From: Datnioides undecimradiatus
Taxonomy: Eukaryota > Chordata > Actinopteri > Lobotiformes > Datnioididae
DNA: 64,000 bases
Reading direction: 5' to 3'
Assembly: GCA_008933995.1 (NCBI GenBank)
Contig: WARS01000046.1
Coordinates: 248,001 to 312,000, forward strand
The notes below the pieces were generated by a model. That model was not told the DNA's origin. It searched no databases and worked only from the letters and a program-made list of their open reading frames with translations. The translations under genes and the position numbers were made by a program. Positions within the stretch are counted from its first letter, which is position 1. Each line of letters starts with the position of its first letter. Positions 34,317 through 46,200 of the stretch are shown in pieces.

Positions 34317-36330
34317 TCAGGGAAAGTGGACATCAGTACAACCTAACAGTGCTCCTTGCGTCAGATGTGGATCTCCCATGTTGTTGCTCTTCCCAGGTGG
34401 TTGATCACTCTTACCGGCCTCGCTGACTCCGCCCGTGACCCCGTTCGCCCCTAGCTTTCGACCTAAGAGCTCAAACTCCAGGTTGACACAGTTTTGGATC
34501 ACCATCTGCCCTAAAAGCTTCTTCCTAAAAGTGGTGGTGACCGTCACGTGTAGTCCTGCCTCCGAGCCATGCACTCTTTCACAGCTTTCGAGCACAGATA
34601 CAACAGCTCAACGATGCTGAGGATGAGAGAGACAAACGCTGCAACCAGCATGAACCAAATGATGACCGACTTCTCTGTAGGCCTGGACAGGAAGCAGTCC
34701 ACCATGTGAGGGCAAGGGAAGCGGGTGCAGACGTAGCGGGTCTGGAGGGTGAAACCGTAAAGAAAGTATCGACCTTATCGGCGAACAAGGGGCTTCCAGG
34801 GCAATCTTTGGACCGCGAGATGGAGGACGTAGCTGTGAAGGAGACGGCCGCGGATGCTGATCTTGCCAGAGATCTTGGTGTACTTGGGGACTTTGTAGGC
34901 CCTCCTGAGGAACAGACTGGCCTGGTCATCCAACTCAGCCTGCGTCTTCAACTTCTCCTTCACCTTGATTTGGAAAAGGAAACTCCAGTTAAACTCCAGT
35001 AGTCTGAAAATTACTTGGAGATTGACAAGCTAAAATATAAGGTGTGCTATAAGGTGAAACTTCAAAGTGCCAGAAGTTGTGTTTTTAGCCAAAAAATAAG
35101 AAAACTAGCTTCTGAGCAATATACAAAATAAATTGAGAATACAGAAAAGACAGACTTGGCGCTTTTGGTTTTAAAAGCAGCTAATCAATCCTTGGCCAGT
35201 AGGGGGCAATCTGACAGATACATACAGCCACAATGGTTGTGATAATCCAAGTAGGCAAACTACTGCACGCTTTTAAATACAGCAAATGCATGAGATCATT
35301 AGCTTTAGTTTAGCCTCCATTAATCTTTTTTAAAGTATCTGTGTCTTTAGTTGCTGGGCGCTCCATTCTTCTTCAGTTAATTGCCAGCGTTTGCACGGAT
35401 AGGTAGCCTATAGTGGGTCACGTTAGCTGAAAAGCACCTGCTTTAAGGGATCGTATTACGATATGCAGTCTACTCAGACTCCAAGCATTTTGTAAGTGTA
35501 TAATAGTTAAAATAAGATAATAATCTAATTCAGGCTGCAGAGAATGTGACATACGTTTGGTAGTATGTGCGCCCACTTTGAGTATAAGAAAAGCTTTATT
35601 GGTCCTGAAATGGGAACATTCAGGTGTCGCAGCTGCACAAGGATTGAAATAAGAAGGGGAATTAAAAATAAAAATATATACAAGAGCAATCAAACATTGC
35701 ATGCCACACTTCAGTAGTAGGTTGGTTACAGGCGTGTCTGCCTGATCATCAATGCCGCCATACCATTACTAATTCCCCAGAGAATGCACCTATTAATAAT
35801 TTCTTCTCAATGTGGATCACATGAAGGACGTGACCAAGGTATAGCAGCCTGGTGCCACGGCGATAATCTGAAGGAACCAAAAGAACATGAGATGGAAGGC
35901 GGTCGTAGGCACATGCTTCCCAGGCCGGGCTGCTGCGTGGTTATATGTCGATTGCTCATCGCCCCACACCTAGAAGGAGACGACAGAGGAAGTGATACAC
36001 ACTAATATGATACTTCAGAGAGTTTTAGGTGGACAAGGTCATGTGCTGACCTTTCAGCCTTTTCATGCAACACACCAAAAAACAAAGACCTGTTGATATC
36101 GCTCCAGCTCTTATGCCCTTTTAATCCCTGCACAACTCCCCCTCCCTCGACATTTCGCCTACTCCCGCGCCCTGTGAAGTGCGTTGAATATAAATGAACA
36201 GACCAGCCACCAAAAGGGAGGACCAGGATGCGGAAGACTAAGAGCACGTGAGCCAGGACCTTTCCGACACTGCAGGAGTGGCTCTACACTTTATCCATAG
36301 CAGGCGCTCCAGCAGATCCCATTCGCCCAT
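34317..36330 (-). pseudogene. Connexin copy 3, broken by frameshifts, a nonsense codon and an interruption
   Basis: Exon 1 starts at 36330 (MGEWDLLERLL), then has a two-base insertion and a CAG-to-TAG type change in the conserved KVQSHS motif. TM1 (VLAHVLLVFRILVL) is recognisable. Exon 2 starts at 35969 (VWGDEQS) after an AG acceptor, as in copy 1, but loop 1 has lost its cysteine spacing through deletions. Sequence matching LQIIAVA...LGHVLHVIHIEKK ends near 35790. The cytoplasmic loop resumes near 34970 (KEKLKTQAELDDQ, then RRAYKVPKYTKISGKISIRG), followed by a frameshift, FTLQTRYVCTRFPCPHMVDC, SRPTEKSVIIWFML and TM4. A further shift near 34548 separates the tail (FRKKLLGQMVIQNCVNLEFE). It is a different connexin subtype from copies 1 and 2. 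Confidence 0.8.
34985..35785 (-). other. ~0.8-kb interruption inside connexin copy 3
   Basis: Separates two parts of the cytoplasmic loop that are adjacent in other connexins. It holds a repeat fragment near 35590-35650 (GCTTTATTGGTCCTGAAATGGG), related to one at 63851-63885 (GCTTTATTGATCCTAGAGTGGG). The minus-strand end reads CCAAATCAAG before GTGAAGGAG, which could be a weak splice acceptor, so an intron is possible instead of an insertion. Confidence 0.5.
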
Positions 36331-36359
36331 TTCAGTCGCCAGCTGTCCTGCTTTCTACG

Positions 36360-39300
36360 TGCGGAGATTAATATGGAAAATAATCCATTAATACAATAAT
36401 CTCTGGAGGTATTCCTGGAGAAGTATATGCGCTAATAATTGTTGATCAAAAGTCGTCCAATCCGATGACTCCGTTTCATTAGGTTATTTGTATTTTATAT
36501 GAAAAAGGTGACATAGGAAATGACTGCAGGTGTAAAAGTCAGAGCAGACGGACTCTTTAACAAGACCAAACTTTAGAATATCTGCCTTGAGAGTTTGCTG
36601 ATAGAAGCCACAGCTGCTGGACTCCAAGTCTCCAAACATATTTATCTGTTGAAACCAAGACTACCTGAAGATTTGGGCAGCGCAGGAGCTCAACCACCCC
36701 ATAGGTAGGCATAGGTATAACCATCCACAAGGCAAGTACATTTGTAGGTTTCTTTTGAATAATGACTCATATTTATTCAGAACGATTGATATTTCCTCTT
36801 TATATTTAATACAATATTTCAAAACCATAAAGTCTCTATACTTTTACACCATCGGGCTGTTTGGATGTTTGGCACTTTTGATTTAATTTTTATAAACATA
36901 TTTATCATGCATTATTTATTTATTCTTATTTGTTCTTTTGCGTAATCTCTTCCTCCTTAAGGTTACTGCTACACGGCGCCACTTTTGTCAGCTCAGAAGT
37001 TGCAGCGCACTCACACGCTCATGAACAAACTGTATGCATATAACATTTTCACAAGTGTGCATGGTAAATAATAAAAACAATAACGCCAACTTCCACCACT
37101 CAATACAACATGATAAAAATCGATCACCGGTTAGATAAACCCACAGAAAAGAGGTGGCTGAGGGGAGCGACCTCTCAGGAGGACGACGAGGAGAGAAAGT
37201 GAAGACGGAACTGCCCTTTCATTTTCGCTTGGCTCCCATCTGAAGGACACCATCCTAACTACAACAAAAAACTCCAACCCTAACTCTCAATGAGGGGACT
37301 GCTTTGTCCTGTTACTTGTGTTCAATATCTGCAGTGATTCTGCTTTGAAAGGTGGACGGAGAACGGGACAGGGGAGAGAAGCATGACAGCGGGTGGTGGG
37401 TGGGGGGGATTCAAACCCATGACTTGCAGTTACGCGGATCTGTACTCTGTTACATGTATAGATAGTTCACAGTGGTGGGGGAAGTGCTGAATAAAATGAG
37501 CGCCGGGAAACAAAAGCAGGTGCTTCTAATGCAGAGGATAAGTTGTAAGCCATGCTGACAGTCACCAGATCTCAACCCAGTGTGATCATCAACCAGACCA
37601 CGTCTCAGATGTTCCAATATCCCATTTTTCATGTCCGCTGGCGGAATGAAATTGGGCCTCTCATTTTTTCCTCCAGCATTTTCGTGCGTACAAATAAGTA
37701 ATGTATTTTGTGTTTCGTGCTTCATGTGGCTTACTCATCCACCTTAGAAAAACATTTGTTGGACGTTAATGTAACTTGTAAGCCCTCTGCGTACTCCATC
37801 GTAGTGTTTTCTATATGCTCCCAAACGGTGGGGAGGCTTTGATTCCCAATGATGTTCGAAAGGCATCCGCAGCATCTCATCACATCCTGTCTTTATGAAA
37901 CTTAGCCTTTAGTCCTGTCCTTCAATTTAAAGTGCTTTCTGTATCTTTACCACTATTTATAACATTATGTTAGTCCGTATTTTCCTACTGGTGCTTTCGC
38001 GTCTGTGTGATTTTCCTTATTTTTATGGCTCATTGTTTGCGTGGAAAAGAGTCACTATGCAAATTGATCGTGACTTCTACCATATTTCCTTTATCCTTTA
38101 TTAATTTGAACCTTTTCTGATAAACAGAACGCCTTCAGCTCAAACATTTAGCCGTTCCGTCCGAAAACAGCAGACCTGATTTTGCTGTTTTACATCGTAT
38201 ACGCGCTTTCCATTGACACATGTAGCGTATTCACAGATTCTGCACCACCACCACCACCGTGTATTTACGGCAGACTGCGCCTCACGTGTGTTTATCAGGT
38301 TTACAAACAGTTTATGACCTGGCTGATCTGAGGTGGGGGGGGGGCGGTCACAGGGTAAACTCTGGCAGCCGGTGTGGTGTCTCTTCTCGGACGTAAATGA
38401 TTTACACCAGCTTGATGTTTTAAGAGAAAAACAGAGCCCCCAGGCCTTCAGCTTGATCAGTCACCATTTCACAAACACATACACATCCTGGAAACCCAAC
38501 GCCCCCCTCATAGCAGCAGATAAATGACTGATCTTCAAATATACACACACAAACATAAAAGAATGGAGAAAAGAGGTTTATTTGTGTTTTATCCCATCAT
38601 GACACATCATACAGTCTCTCCACACAATATATCCAATCACCCGTTCACATTTCAAATATAAATACCTAAATATGCTAAAAGCAGCTCAAACAGTTTCTCA
38701 AGGAAACAGAAACATCAGACTCTCACTCTTCAGTGCATTTTAAATTCACTCCTGGAGATGCTCGAATCTTGTACGAAGCTCGTCAGCAATGACGCCACGT
38801 CCGCCTACAGCTACCGTCTCCCGATCACCGCCACGCGCTCATTTGCCGGAATACGCTTTTCTTTTCAGGAAGGATGACACGCTGCACTGGCACATCATAC
38901 TTTTAGATGAACTCCGTCTTTGATCGGGCAACGAAGACTAAACTAAAGGCTAAATATTCAGATTCATACCTGCGTTTGGTCACAATGTAGAGTTTAGGTT
39001 AAAATGTGCCCTTTTCACCTTCAGGGAACATGTTTCTTAGATTTGGATTGAGATATTATTGCAAAATTACACTTTATTTTGCAGCTGCTGCAGACTGAAA
39101 TATGAAGACACTGAGAAGAGTCATTTTAAATCATGATATCCGCCTGTCTCTTTGGCTTCGAATGACGACGGGTTGGGTTTTTTGGCTCAGATGCCGTTCG
39201 CTCTTTGCGTCACACAGGTGCGGTCACTCTGCGCCGGTTAAAAAGCAGGTGCAACCAGAGGGAACTGGAAAATCAAACGTCAGCACGCAGAAAGCAGCGT

Positions 39301-40001
39301 TAACGCCAGAGCCAGGGAGCTGCTGGAGGTCAAATTAATGCTACTGAATGTCCGAACATAATGTTTATTTATTGAATTCCATATTGTTCCATATTCATTC
39401 CTTATTATTCCTTATTATTATTTTTCACTCTTCATGATGTTTGTGCAGAAGGCGGGAGCATTTCAATGTGCAACTTCTTTTGAACACACAGAAAAATAGA
39501 TGAGTTGTACATTCAGATTTTAGATCTAATGAACCAGGCCTTCGTGGTTTTCTGCTGGCTGCCAACTGATTCCAAGTAATTTCTCACCCAACGGTTCAAA
39601 GGGATGGAACAGCGCTGTGTTATAAATGTCCGGGCACCAGATCAAATTATGACAATTAACCAGTTTGCACTCGAGGTCAAACCCGGTTCGCAAACTCATG
39701 TGCCGCCATTACGACCAGTGCCAGCAGGTTGTCTGGTTTCTACAGTTAATCTAGGCCACAGACCGTTGTCCTGTCAAACAGGGGTCATATATGTATGTGT
39801 ATTCATTGTGTCAGGTGAGTTTCACTACGGCGTTATTTGAAATTCAGGCTAAATCGATAATTTAACTACTAACCTCAACAGAGCCTGAGAGATTAAACTT
39901 AAACTGATGGCAGAGGAAATGAAACTCTACACGGCTCCAGTAACACGAAGATCCAGTAACGGGTTTATGTCTTGAATGGTGCATGGAGAAGATGCGAGAT
40001 C
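36360..40001. other. Gene-poor interval between connexin copy 3 and hsdl1
   Basis: About 3.6 kb. Open frames here are short, repeat-free but without splice signals or family motifs. Minus-strand AATAAA words (plus TTTATT) occur, e.g. near 38578; any could end the hsdl1 3' UTR. I see no gene. Confidence 0.5.
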
Positions 40002-42094
40002 TTAGCTTGAAGCGACGAGCACGCGTGATCCCAGAAGCCAAATCCTCTCTGGAATGAGTCTCATCAGGCCGTACTGTGAAGACAAACAGCAAATACAGAG
40101 CGATCATCATACGGAGATGTGCTCCACCCTCAAACTGACTTATTTTGTGCCAACCTGCAGCGTATGGGGCCAGTAGCCGGTGGTCCTGTTAGAGACGCCC
40201 AGGGTGGAGATGGCGTGGCGAGCATAGACCTCCGGCTTCGGTGCCAACCAGCCCCCTCTTGGTGATGATGTCGAGGATGATGGATGTTGCCCACCTGAGG
40301 CTATCTGCTCACACATACACACATATTGTACATCAAAGCACTGATATAAACGAAGCTACATATAATCACACTATCTAGTGACTCCACATATCACATGATA
40401 ATGTTGTTTAACTATATGAAACAAAGTTTAAGCAGTTTTAATCATTTAGTCCGCCCTGTTCATGTCACTGCTGGCAGCCAGGATAACAGAAAGAGCTTTT
40501 ATAACCTTCCTGAAAGCAGATTTACTGCAGGTCTGGCTGTGACTGATAACTCAAAGTTATATTGCTGTGAGGATTTGGTATTAGCATTAGGTATTGGATA
40601 TAAGGCCGAAAACCCCTGACACAACACTCGAGTTTCAGTAACGACAGAAAAATGATTTTCATCACTCATTTCTCCCAAAACATTTTCTCTGACGTCTAAA
40701 TACGATCAGTCGAATACAAGAGACTGAAATGGCTGAAAGTTCTGTTTAAATCAGGAACTATGTTGTCAAAGATCAAGATTATGAATCTGTCTGAGCTGGC
40801 TTTCAGTGTTAAGCCGATTTTTGGTTCGGCACTACAAATGCACTTGAGTTTAAAAACCCCAGCCCCGCTCGCTAATGGATATCTACCTGGAAGGGAATCA
40901 GACTTTGGACAAAGATCCCTTTGCTGCTGTACTCGTGGTGTAGAGCTCTTGAGAAGTGATCCAGATATCCCTGAAACGTCAGAAGAAGAAAAGAGAGAGA
41001 GCGTTACAGTCAGGATAGAAAAATGCATTTCACTGCTTGGAGATATTTGAATTAATATCTATAATATTTATTTAAAAAGATGTTTTTTTAAGACTACAGA
41101 TCTTAGAGCGTGTGCATGCGCAGGAGGTACTGAGAATCGGTGTTTTGTCTCACAGCGGAGGCAGTGAGTGTCACTCTTCCAGGCAGGGGTCTGCAACAAG
41201 TGCCCGATGATATATTGACCACCGCTCCCCGGCTGCGCTCCACCATCCCAGGCAGCACCAGCCGGGTCATCAGGGTAGCAACCGCGACGTTCTTATTCAC
41301 CAAATCCAAAAGGCCCTGCTCGGGCATTTCAATCAGGCTGTGAGGAGAAGCCAAAGACTCGTCCACGCAGTTCACCAGGAAGCCGATATCTTTGCCCCTC
41401 ATGGCCTCTTTGACGGGCTTGCTTGCGGCCTGGTCCAAGGAGAAGTCAGCGAGGACGACGACGGTTTCCACTCCGTAGCTCTGGGCGAGGGAGGCAGCGG
41501 TGTCTCTGACAGAGGTGTGGTCCTGAGTGACAAAGATGATGCTGATCCCGTGTCTGGCCAGCTCCTCTGCATAGGCCTTGGCCACAGGCTCTGATGCACC
41601 TGAAAGGCCAATATTTATCAAAGTCATGCCATGAAGAACAACAATGACAATATGGAACAAAGAACTACAACACCCTAACCTCATCTCAGGTTATCCTCAT
41701 CCTCAACCTCATTTTATGCTAGATACATAGTTTAGATCTGATTATAATTATAAGTGATGAATAAACTGAATTTGCTGAAATAAAACTGCTTGGGACCGGC
41801 TCTCCTCTGCCACCCATATCTACAGCATGAAACTCTCCCACTGTCTCTGCTGTGATCACCTGATGCGTCCTTACCATAAATAACAGCCCAGTCACCAAAT
41901 CTTTGGGTCAGCCTCTTACTCGGGATCATTCTTGGCAGGAAATGCACCCTGACCAGCGAGCAGCAGTCCTTAAGCAGGATTACCGCCCTGCTCGCTGTGT
42001 AAAGAGCACCGACCACGGCCAGGGCTTCAAAATAAAAACTGCACGATCGAGAAATTTCCCTGTACAAAAACTGAAAGCTGTCAACCGCCGCCAT
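40002..42094 (-). CDS. hsdl1: HSDL1, inactive hydroxysteroid dehydrogenase-like protein 1
   Basis: Five coding exons on the minus strand: 42094-41875, 41599-41154, 40970-40887, 40304-40155 and 40073-40002 (stop TAA); phases agree and borders are GT/AG; 323 residues (human about 330). It starts [18 protein letters not shown] as in human HSDL1; an ATG three codons upstream is possible. Family blocks: [76 protein letters not shown]. It is a short-chain dehydrogenase fold. Human HSDL1 is mitochondrial and considered inactive because the catalytic Tyr is Phe. Here the site is more eroded: the glycine-rich cofactor motif is GASEPVA (74-80), NNVG is NCVD (150-153), and the YxxxK positions are L218 and A222. 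Exon 4's first ~18 residues are poorly conserved, so its start is the least certain part. Confidence 0.9.
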
Positions 42095-42606
42095 AGTCGA
42101 CACTGCTGGCGCTGATGCTAACTGTCGGCTAAGAGTTATTAAGCAGACGTAACGCTCTTATTTCTAAAGAGGACGTCAAATAGAAGGTCGGGCGTGTGAA
42201 GAAAGTATTTCGTCGAGCCTACATCGCAAATTTCAAACAAAATGACCAGCTCTGACAGGCGCGTGAGCAGGCAGAGACGTCTCCTGTACAGCACCCGGAA
42301 AAAAGGAGCAAAACATTGGGTCACGTGACAGCGTCGTTCAGCCGTGCCGCGTTCAATAACATTGAGGAAAAAACTGTCGTCAATGTTTTAAATACTTTAC
42401 AAAAACAGTGATACTGATTATGAATACATCTTGGTTGTAGTGATCGGATGTAAGATTTGATAGCTTCACTTTCCCTGTGATATATAACATTTAGTTGCTC
42501 TCATATTTTTTTAATAGCAAATTAAAACCACTGTTTCCCAGCTTTGAAAGGCAGCGTGAAGTTCCTTGGACATCCCACAATGCATCGGAGCTCACGCGAA
42601 GTGGAC

Positions 42607-42620
42607 GTTTCCATAGAGAC
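42607..42620 (+). promoter_or_regulatory. Near-consensus RFX X-box upstream of tbc1d32
   Basis: GTTTCCATAGAGAC fits the X-box GTHNYY-AT-RRNAAC at every position but one (GAC for AAC). It lies about 620 bases before the tbc1d32 start, just upstream of a candidate untranslated exon, in the region shared with hsdl1. RFX factors drive cilia genes, and tbc1d32 is one. Confidence 0.5.
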
Positions 42621-42694
42621 GCAGCAGTCGCTGGCAAGTGCAACCAAAATGCTACCTGGATGAAAAGCTTTCCAGAAACAAGTCCAGAAACAAG
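42621..42694 (+). other. Candidate 5' untranslated exon of tbc1d32
   Basis: A donor (CAAG then GTGACT) at 42695 follows a stretch without a useful start codon in frame. The first coding exon has its own acceptor (TAAACAG, 43221-43227) nine bases before the ATG at 43236, implying at least one upstream non-coding exon. The 5' limit is unknown. Confidence 0.35.
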
Positions 42695-43235
42695 GTGACT
42701 GTTTTAAAAACGGACTTAATATCGCGTCTTAGCGTTTGGGTGTTTTGGTTTTCGTTCGGCGACGGGTTCCACTTAAAATGAGCCAGATTTGCTTTTAGCT
42801 TACTGTGTTACAATGGTTCATTTAGCATTTAGCATCGTGTGGCTAACCCAGAGACAAGCAAATTAATGGTGTTGGCTTCCAAGTCAAAACGTAAATACTA
42901 TATAGTTGCAAAGCGGAGACAGAATAATTGTGGCTGTTTGATTTTCCTATTTTACGTATCTAATGGTTATCATAGCATGATGGACTGTTTGACACCTACT
43001 GACAAAAAAGCAAAGCCAGACCTGAAGCACACCTCACGCTGGTATGCACAACATAGAAACTGATATCAAACGAATGGAGCCTGATAGATTAGGATGTGTA
43101 AACTCTCAGTTTTCTGTACTTGCTTGGTTGATTCTGATTATGTACTCCAGCTGATGTCTGTCAAACCTTGGGTATCGCAACACAGGGAACTGACCACTCA
43201 CCACACACGTCCCGTCTCCATAAACAGCCGTAGAC

Positions 43236-46200
43236 ATGTCTCAGTTGTCCGCTGAAGACGAGGTGGAGTTGCAGTCCCTTCTCAAGCAGCTGCTGAGAAG
43301 CATCAGCGACAGGATCTCCGGAGCTCCGTCGACCGAATGTGCTGAAGAGATCCTCCTTCACCTGGAGGAGACTGACAAGAACTTCCACAAGTGAGCCTGA
43401 AAGACTTGAATATTGTGGCAGTTTGCAGTTGACTTATTTGTTTTGGTTCACCTGTGAATTGTGTCAAACCTAGTGTTTACTTGTATGCGCCGGCTTGCAG
43501 ATATATATACAGACGTAATTGACAGTAGGTTTTACTCTGCCAACGCTTTGCAGTTATGAGTTCGTCAAGTATCTCCGTCAGTATGTGGAGAGTTCGCTGG
43601 GGACTGTGGTGGAAGAAGAGACCAAGAACTTGACCAGAGGTGACGGGCAGCATGCGATAGGCTCAGGTCACGACACCTTGATCCACGCTGTCACCCGGAG
43701 GACCAGAGACTCAGCTGAGTGGGTGCAGCTCAAACGAATCTCCAAGTTCATGAAATCTTTGTTTACATCCGTCACACCTTTTTTGTGAATTGTGAATTAA
43801 GATGTATTAAACTTAGACCAATTCTGAGTATAGTCTGAAACAGTTTCACGCACTGTTCCTTAATATTCTGTCATAAGAATCTCACAAATACTGTCTGATG
43901 TTGATATAACATGCCGGCTGTTTGTTTGGTTTGGGGAAAGATAATGTCATTTGCAAGATGCTACTTGCCTGTATTTCCTGGCTGTGAAACTGCTAAAAAG
44001 ACATTATGGACCATTTGTGTGGAGATTCATCTTTTATATTAGTGGGTGGACTTTGCAGTAAGAAACCAAACAAATAAAAGAATGGACACCCACTGCAGGC
44101 AATCACTGAGATACAACACATCAGCTATGAAAGGATTTAGTTCAGCTCGTCAATACACTGATGTACTCCTTCTTGTGACAGGTACCAGCAGATGATGCGG
44201 ACCCTGAAAAACACCATGATCATGGTGGTGGAGTCTTTAATCAACAAGTTTGAGGAGGACCAGATGAGGAAGGAGGAGATGCACAGGGAGAAGCAGCACA
44301 GTCAGTCCAACAGCCAGTACGCTGACAACTGCTCTGACAGCGACTCCTCCTTCAACCAGGTCAGAGGCGCAGTGGAAAGTCTCAGATGGCTATAAATGGT
44401 TGCATTTTATGAATTCACTGCTTTCTAAGATCCTATAACAGGTCAAGATTGTATCTTAGCTCCAGTCTCTGGCTGGCAGGGCTTGCGACTGCAATTCCTT
44501 TCCATGGTAGAATAGATATAGATAAACTCCCTGAACCTTGAAGCACATGGCGTGGTGCCAGCAGACAGTGAGAGCTCTGTGGTTTATGGTGGTGATTTGG
44601 TTTGTGGTGGATCATTATGTCCCCTGTTTATATCTCCACTTTCCCTTCCAGAGTTATGCATTCATCAGACAGGAGCAGCTGCAAGCTTTGGCCGAAAAGC
44701 TTGATTCCAGCAGACCCAAAGAGGTAGACGGGCACACTCGCGCGCAGATGTTACGATGTCGTACATTGCAAAATAAGATCAATATTTAGTTGAACATGTT
44801 GTTACCAGTGAACATCAGCCTGCTAGTCAAACTGAAACTTATCTATCCTCTTGTTTGGAAGGGAGACAGTAATTTTGTTTGGCTGAGCCCAAACCAATCG
44901 ATAGTGAGTGAAATATCTGTTTTGCCAAAGTCATTCTCAATTGCTGTGCTATCTCAGAAAAGCTCTGATTGGTCGATGGATTAAATCAGCAAAACTCAGA
45001 TTCAGGGGTGTGGAACCAACTAGAGAAACCAAACCACAAAGTTTGGGAATCGCTGTCACGCACGTTGAAGAGATAGTCTGGGTTTTTTGAAGTGGGCTTG
45101 TGTGAGGTACCCATCCACACGCCATGTTGTCCAGCTGAAGTGACGTACCTCTGTGTGCAGGTGCGCTGGGAGGCTCTCCAGGCCCTCTGCTGCGCCCCCC
45201 CGTCTGACGTGCTCAGCTGCGAGAGCTGGAGCAGCCTGCGCAGGAACCTGTGCGCAGCTCTGACCGACCCCGACCTCAGCGTCAGTCCTGAAGCCGCTTC
45301 CTCCTCTCAGTAGTGTAGCAATCAGGGTCCTTCACCTTTAATTTATCCGCAGATAAATAAGTAACAGTCATGAGCGATTTTCCGCTTTGTAATCCATCAT
45401 CACACGCAACTCTGCCACACCGGCTTAAATGAGGAGAAAACAAGATAACGTGGTTCTTCATAACTGAGAGCTAATTGGTGGAAACCACGCGGGCCGCTCA
45501 CTCACTCACTGTGATAATCTCGTTAAATTTCCTCAATTATATTTTCTCATAATTTAACATCTACATATAATTGCTAGATTACACCTAAATTATATTATTG
45601 CGTGTGTGTGTGTGTGTGTGTGTAGGTGGGCTAGTAACTCACTCCTGTCCCCCTCTGCTCTGTCAGGATAACGTACTGCAGTTCTTTGCTAAAAGCTTCT
45701 CCTCGTCTCCACTGAATGTGACGCGAGAGATCTACACCAGCTTGGGTGAGGCTTTCCCAAAGAGCGACTGCATGTGCGGCACCTTTATATAAACTTCTAT
45801 CGACTTTACGACCTATATATTGTAATAATTCACGTTGTTGCATTAAAAATTGAATTATAATCTAGCTGTTTTCTTTTCTATTATCTGGCATGTTATGTTT
45901 GTAATATGCAGCCAAAAGTGTGGAGTCCAGTTTTCTGTCTCACAAGCCGAGCTTCCCAACTGGCTCAGCCGCCATCGACATCAACAGACCCGAGATCAGC
46001 CGTCTTCTCAAACAGGTACGGCGTCTTTGACAGTGTTCTCGCAGGCTTTAAAGAACAACACAGTGCAAGCACATTCGAGCTCCCTGCCTCTCTCTCGGTC
46101 TCTCTTGACTCAGATTCGATTGATGAACGACTTTCAGAAGGAGGTGACAACCTTTTGGATCCGCCACCCTGAGAAGTGAGCTTTTACCCCAGCGTGTAGT

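Noticed and set aside
40140-40322. A possible frameshift in hsdl1 exon 4 at the run of five G
   Set aside because: An alternative frame upstream of it looks hydrophobic, but the frame set by the acceptor at 40304 runs through the whole exon without a stop, so no shift is required.
41103-41153. Extension of hsdl1 exon 2 to the stop at 41103
   Set aside because: A GTGAGA donor after residue 222 joins in phase to the conserved YLDHFSRAL exon; the read-through tail has no family similarity.
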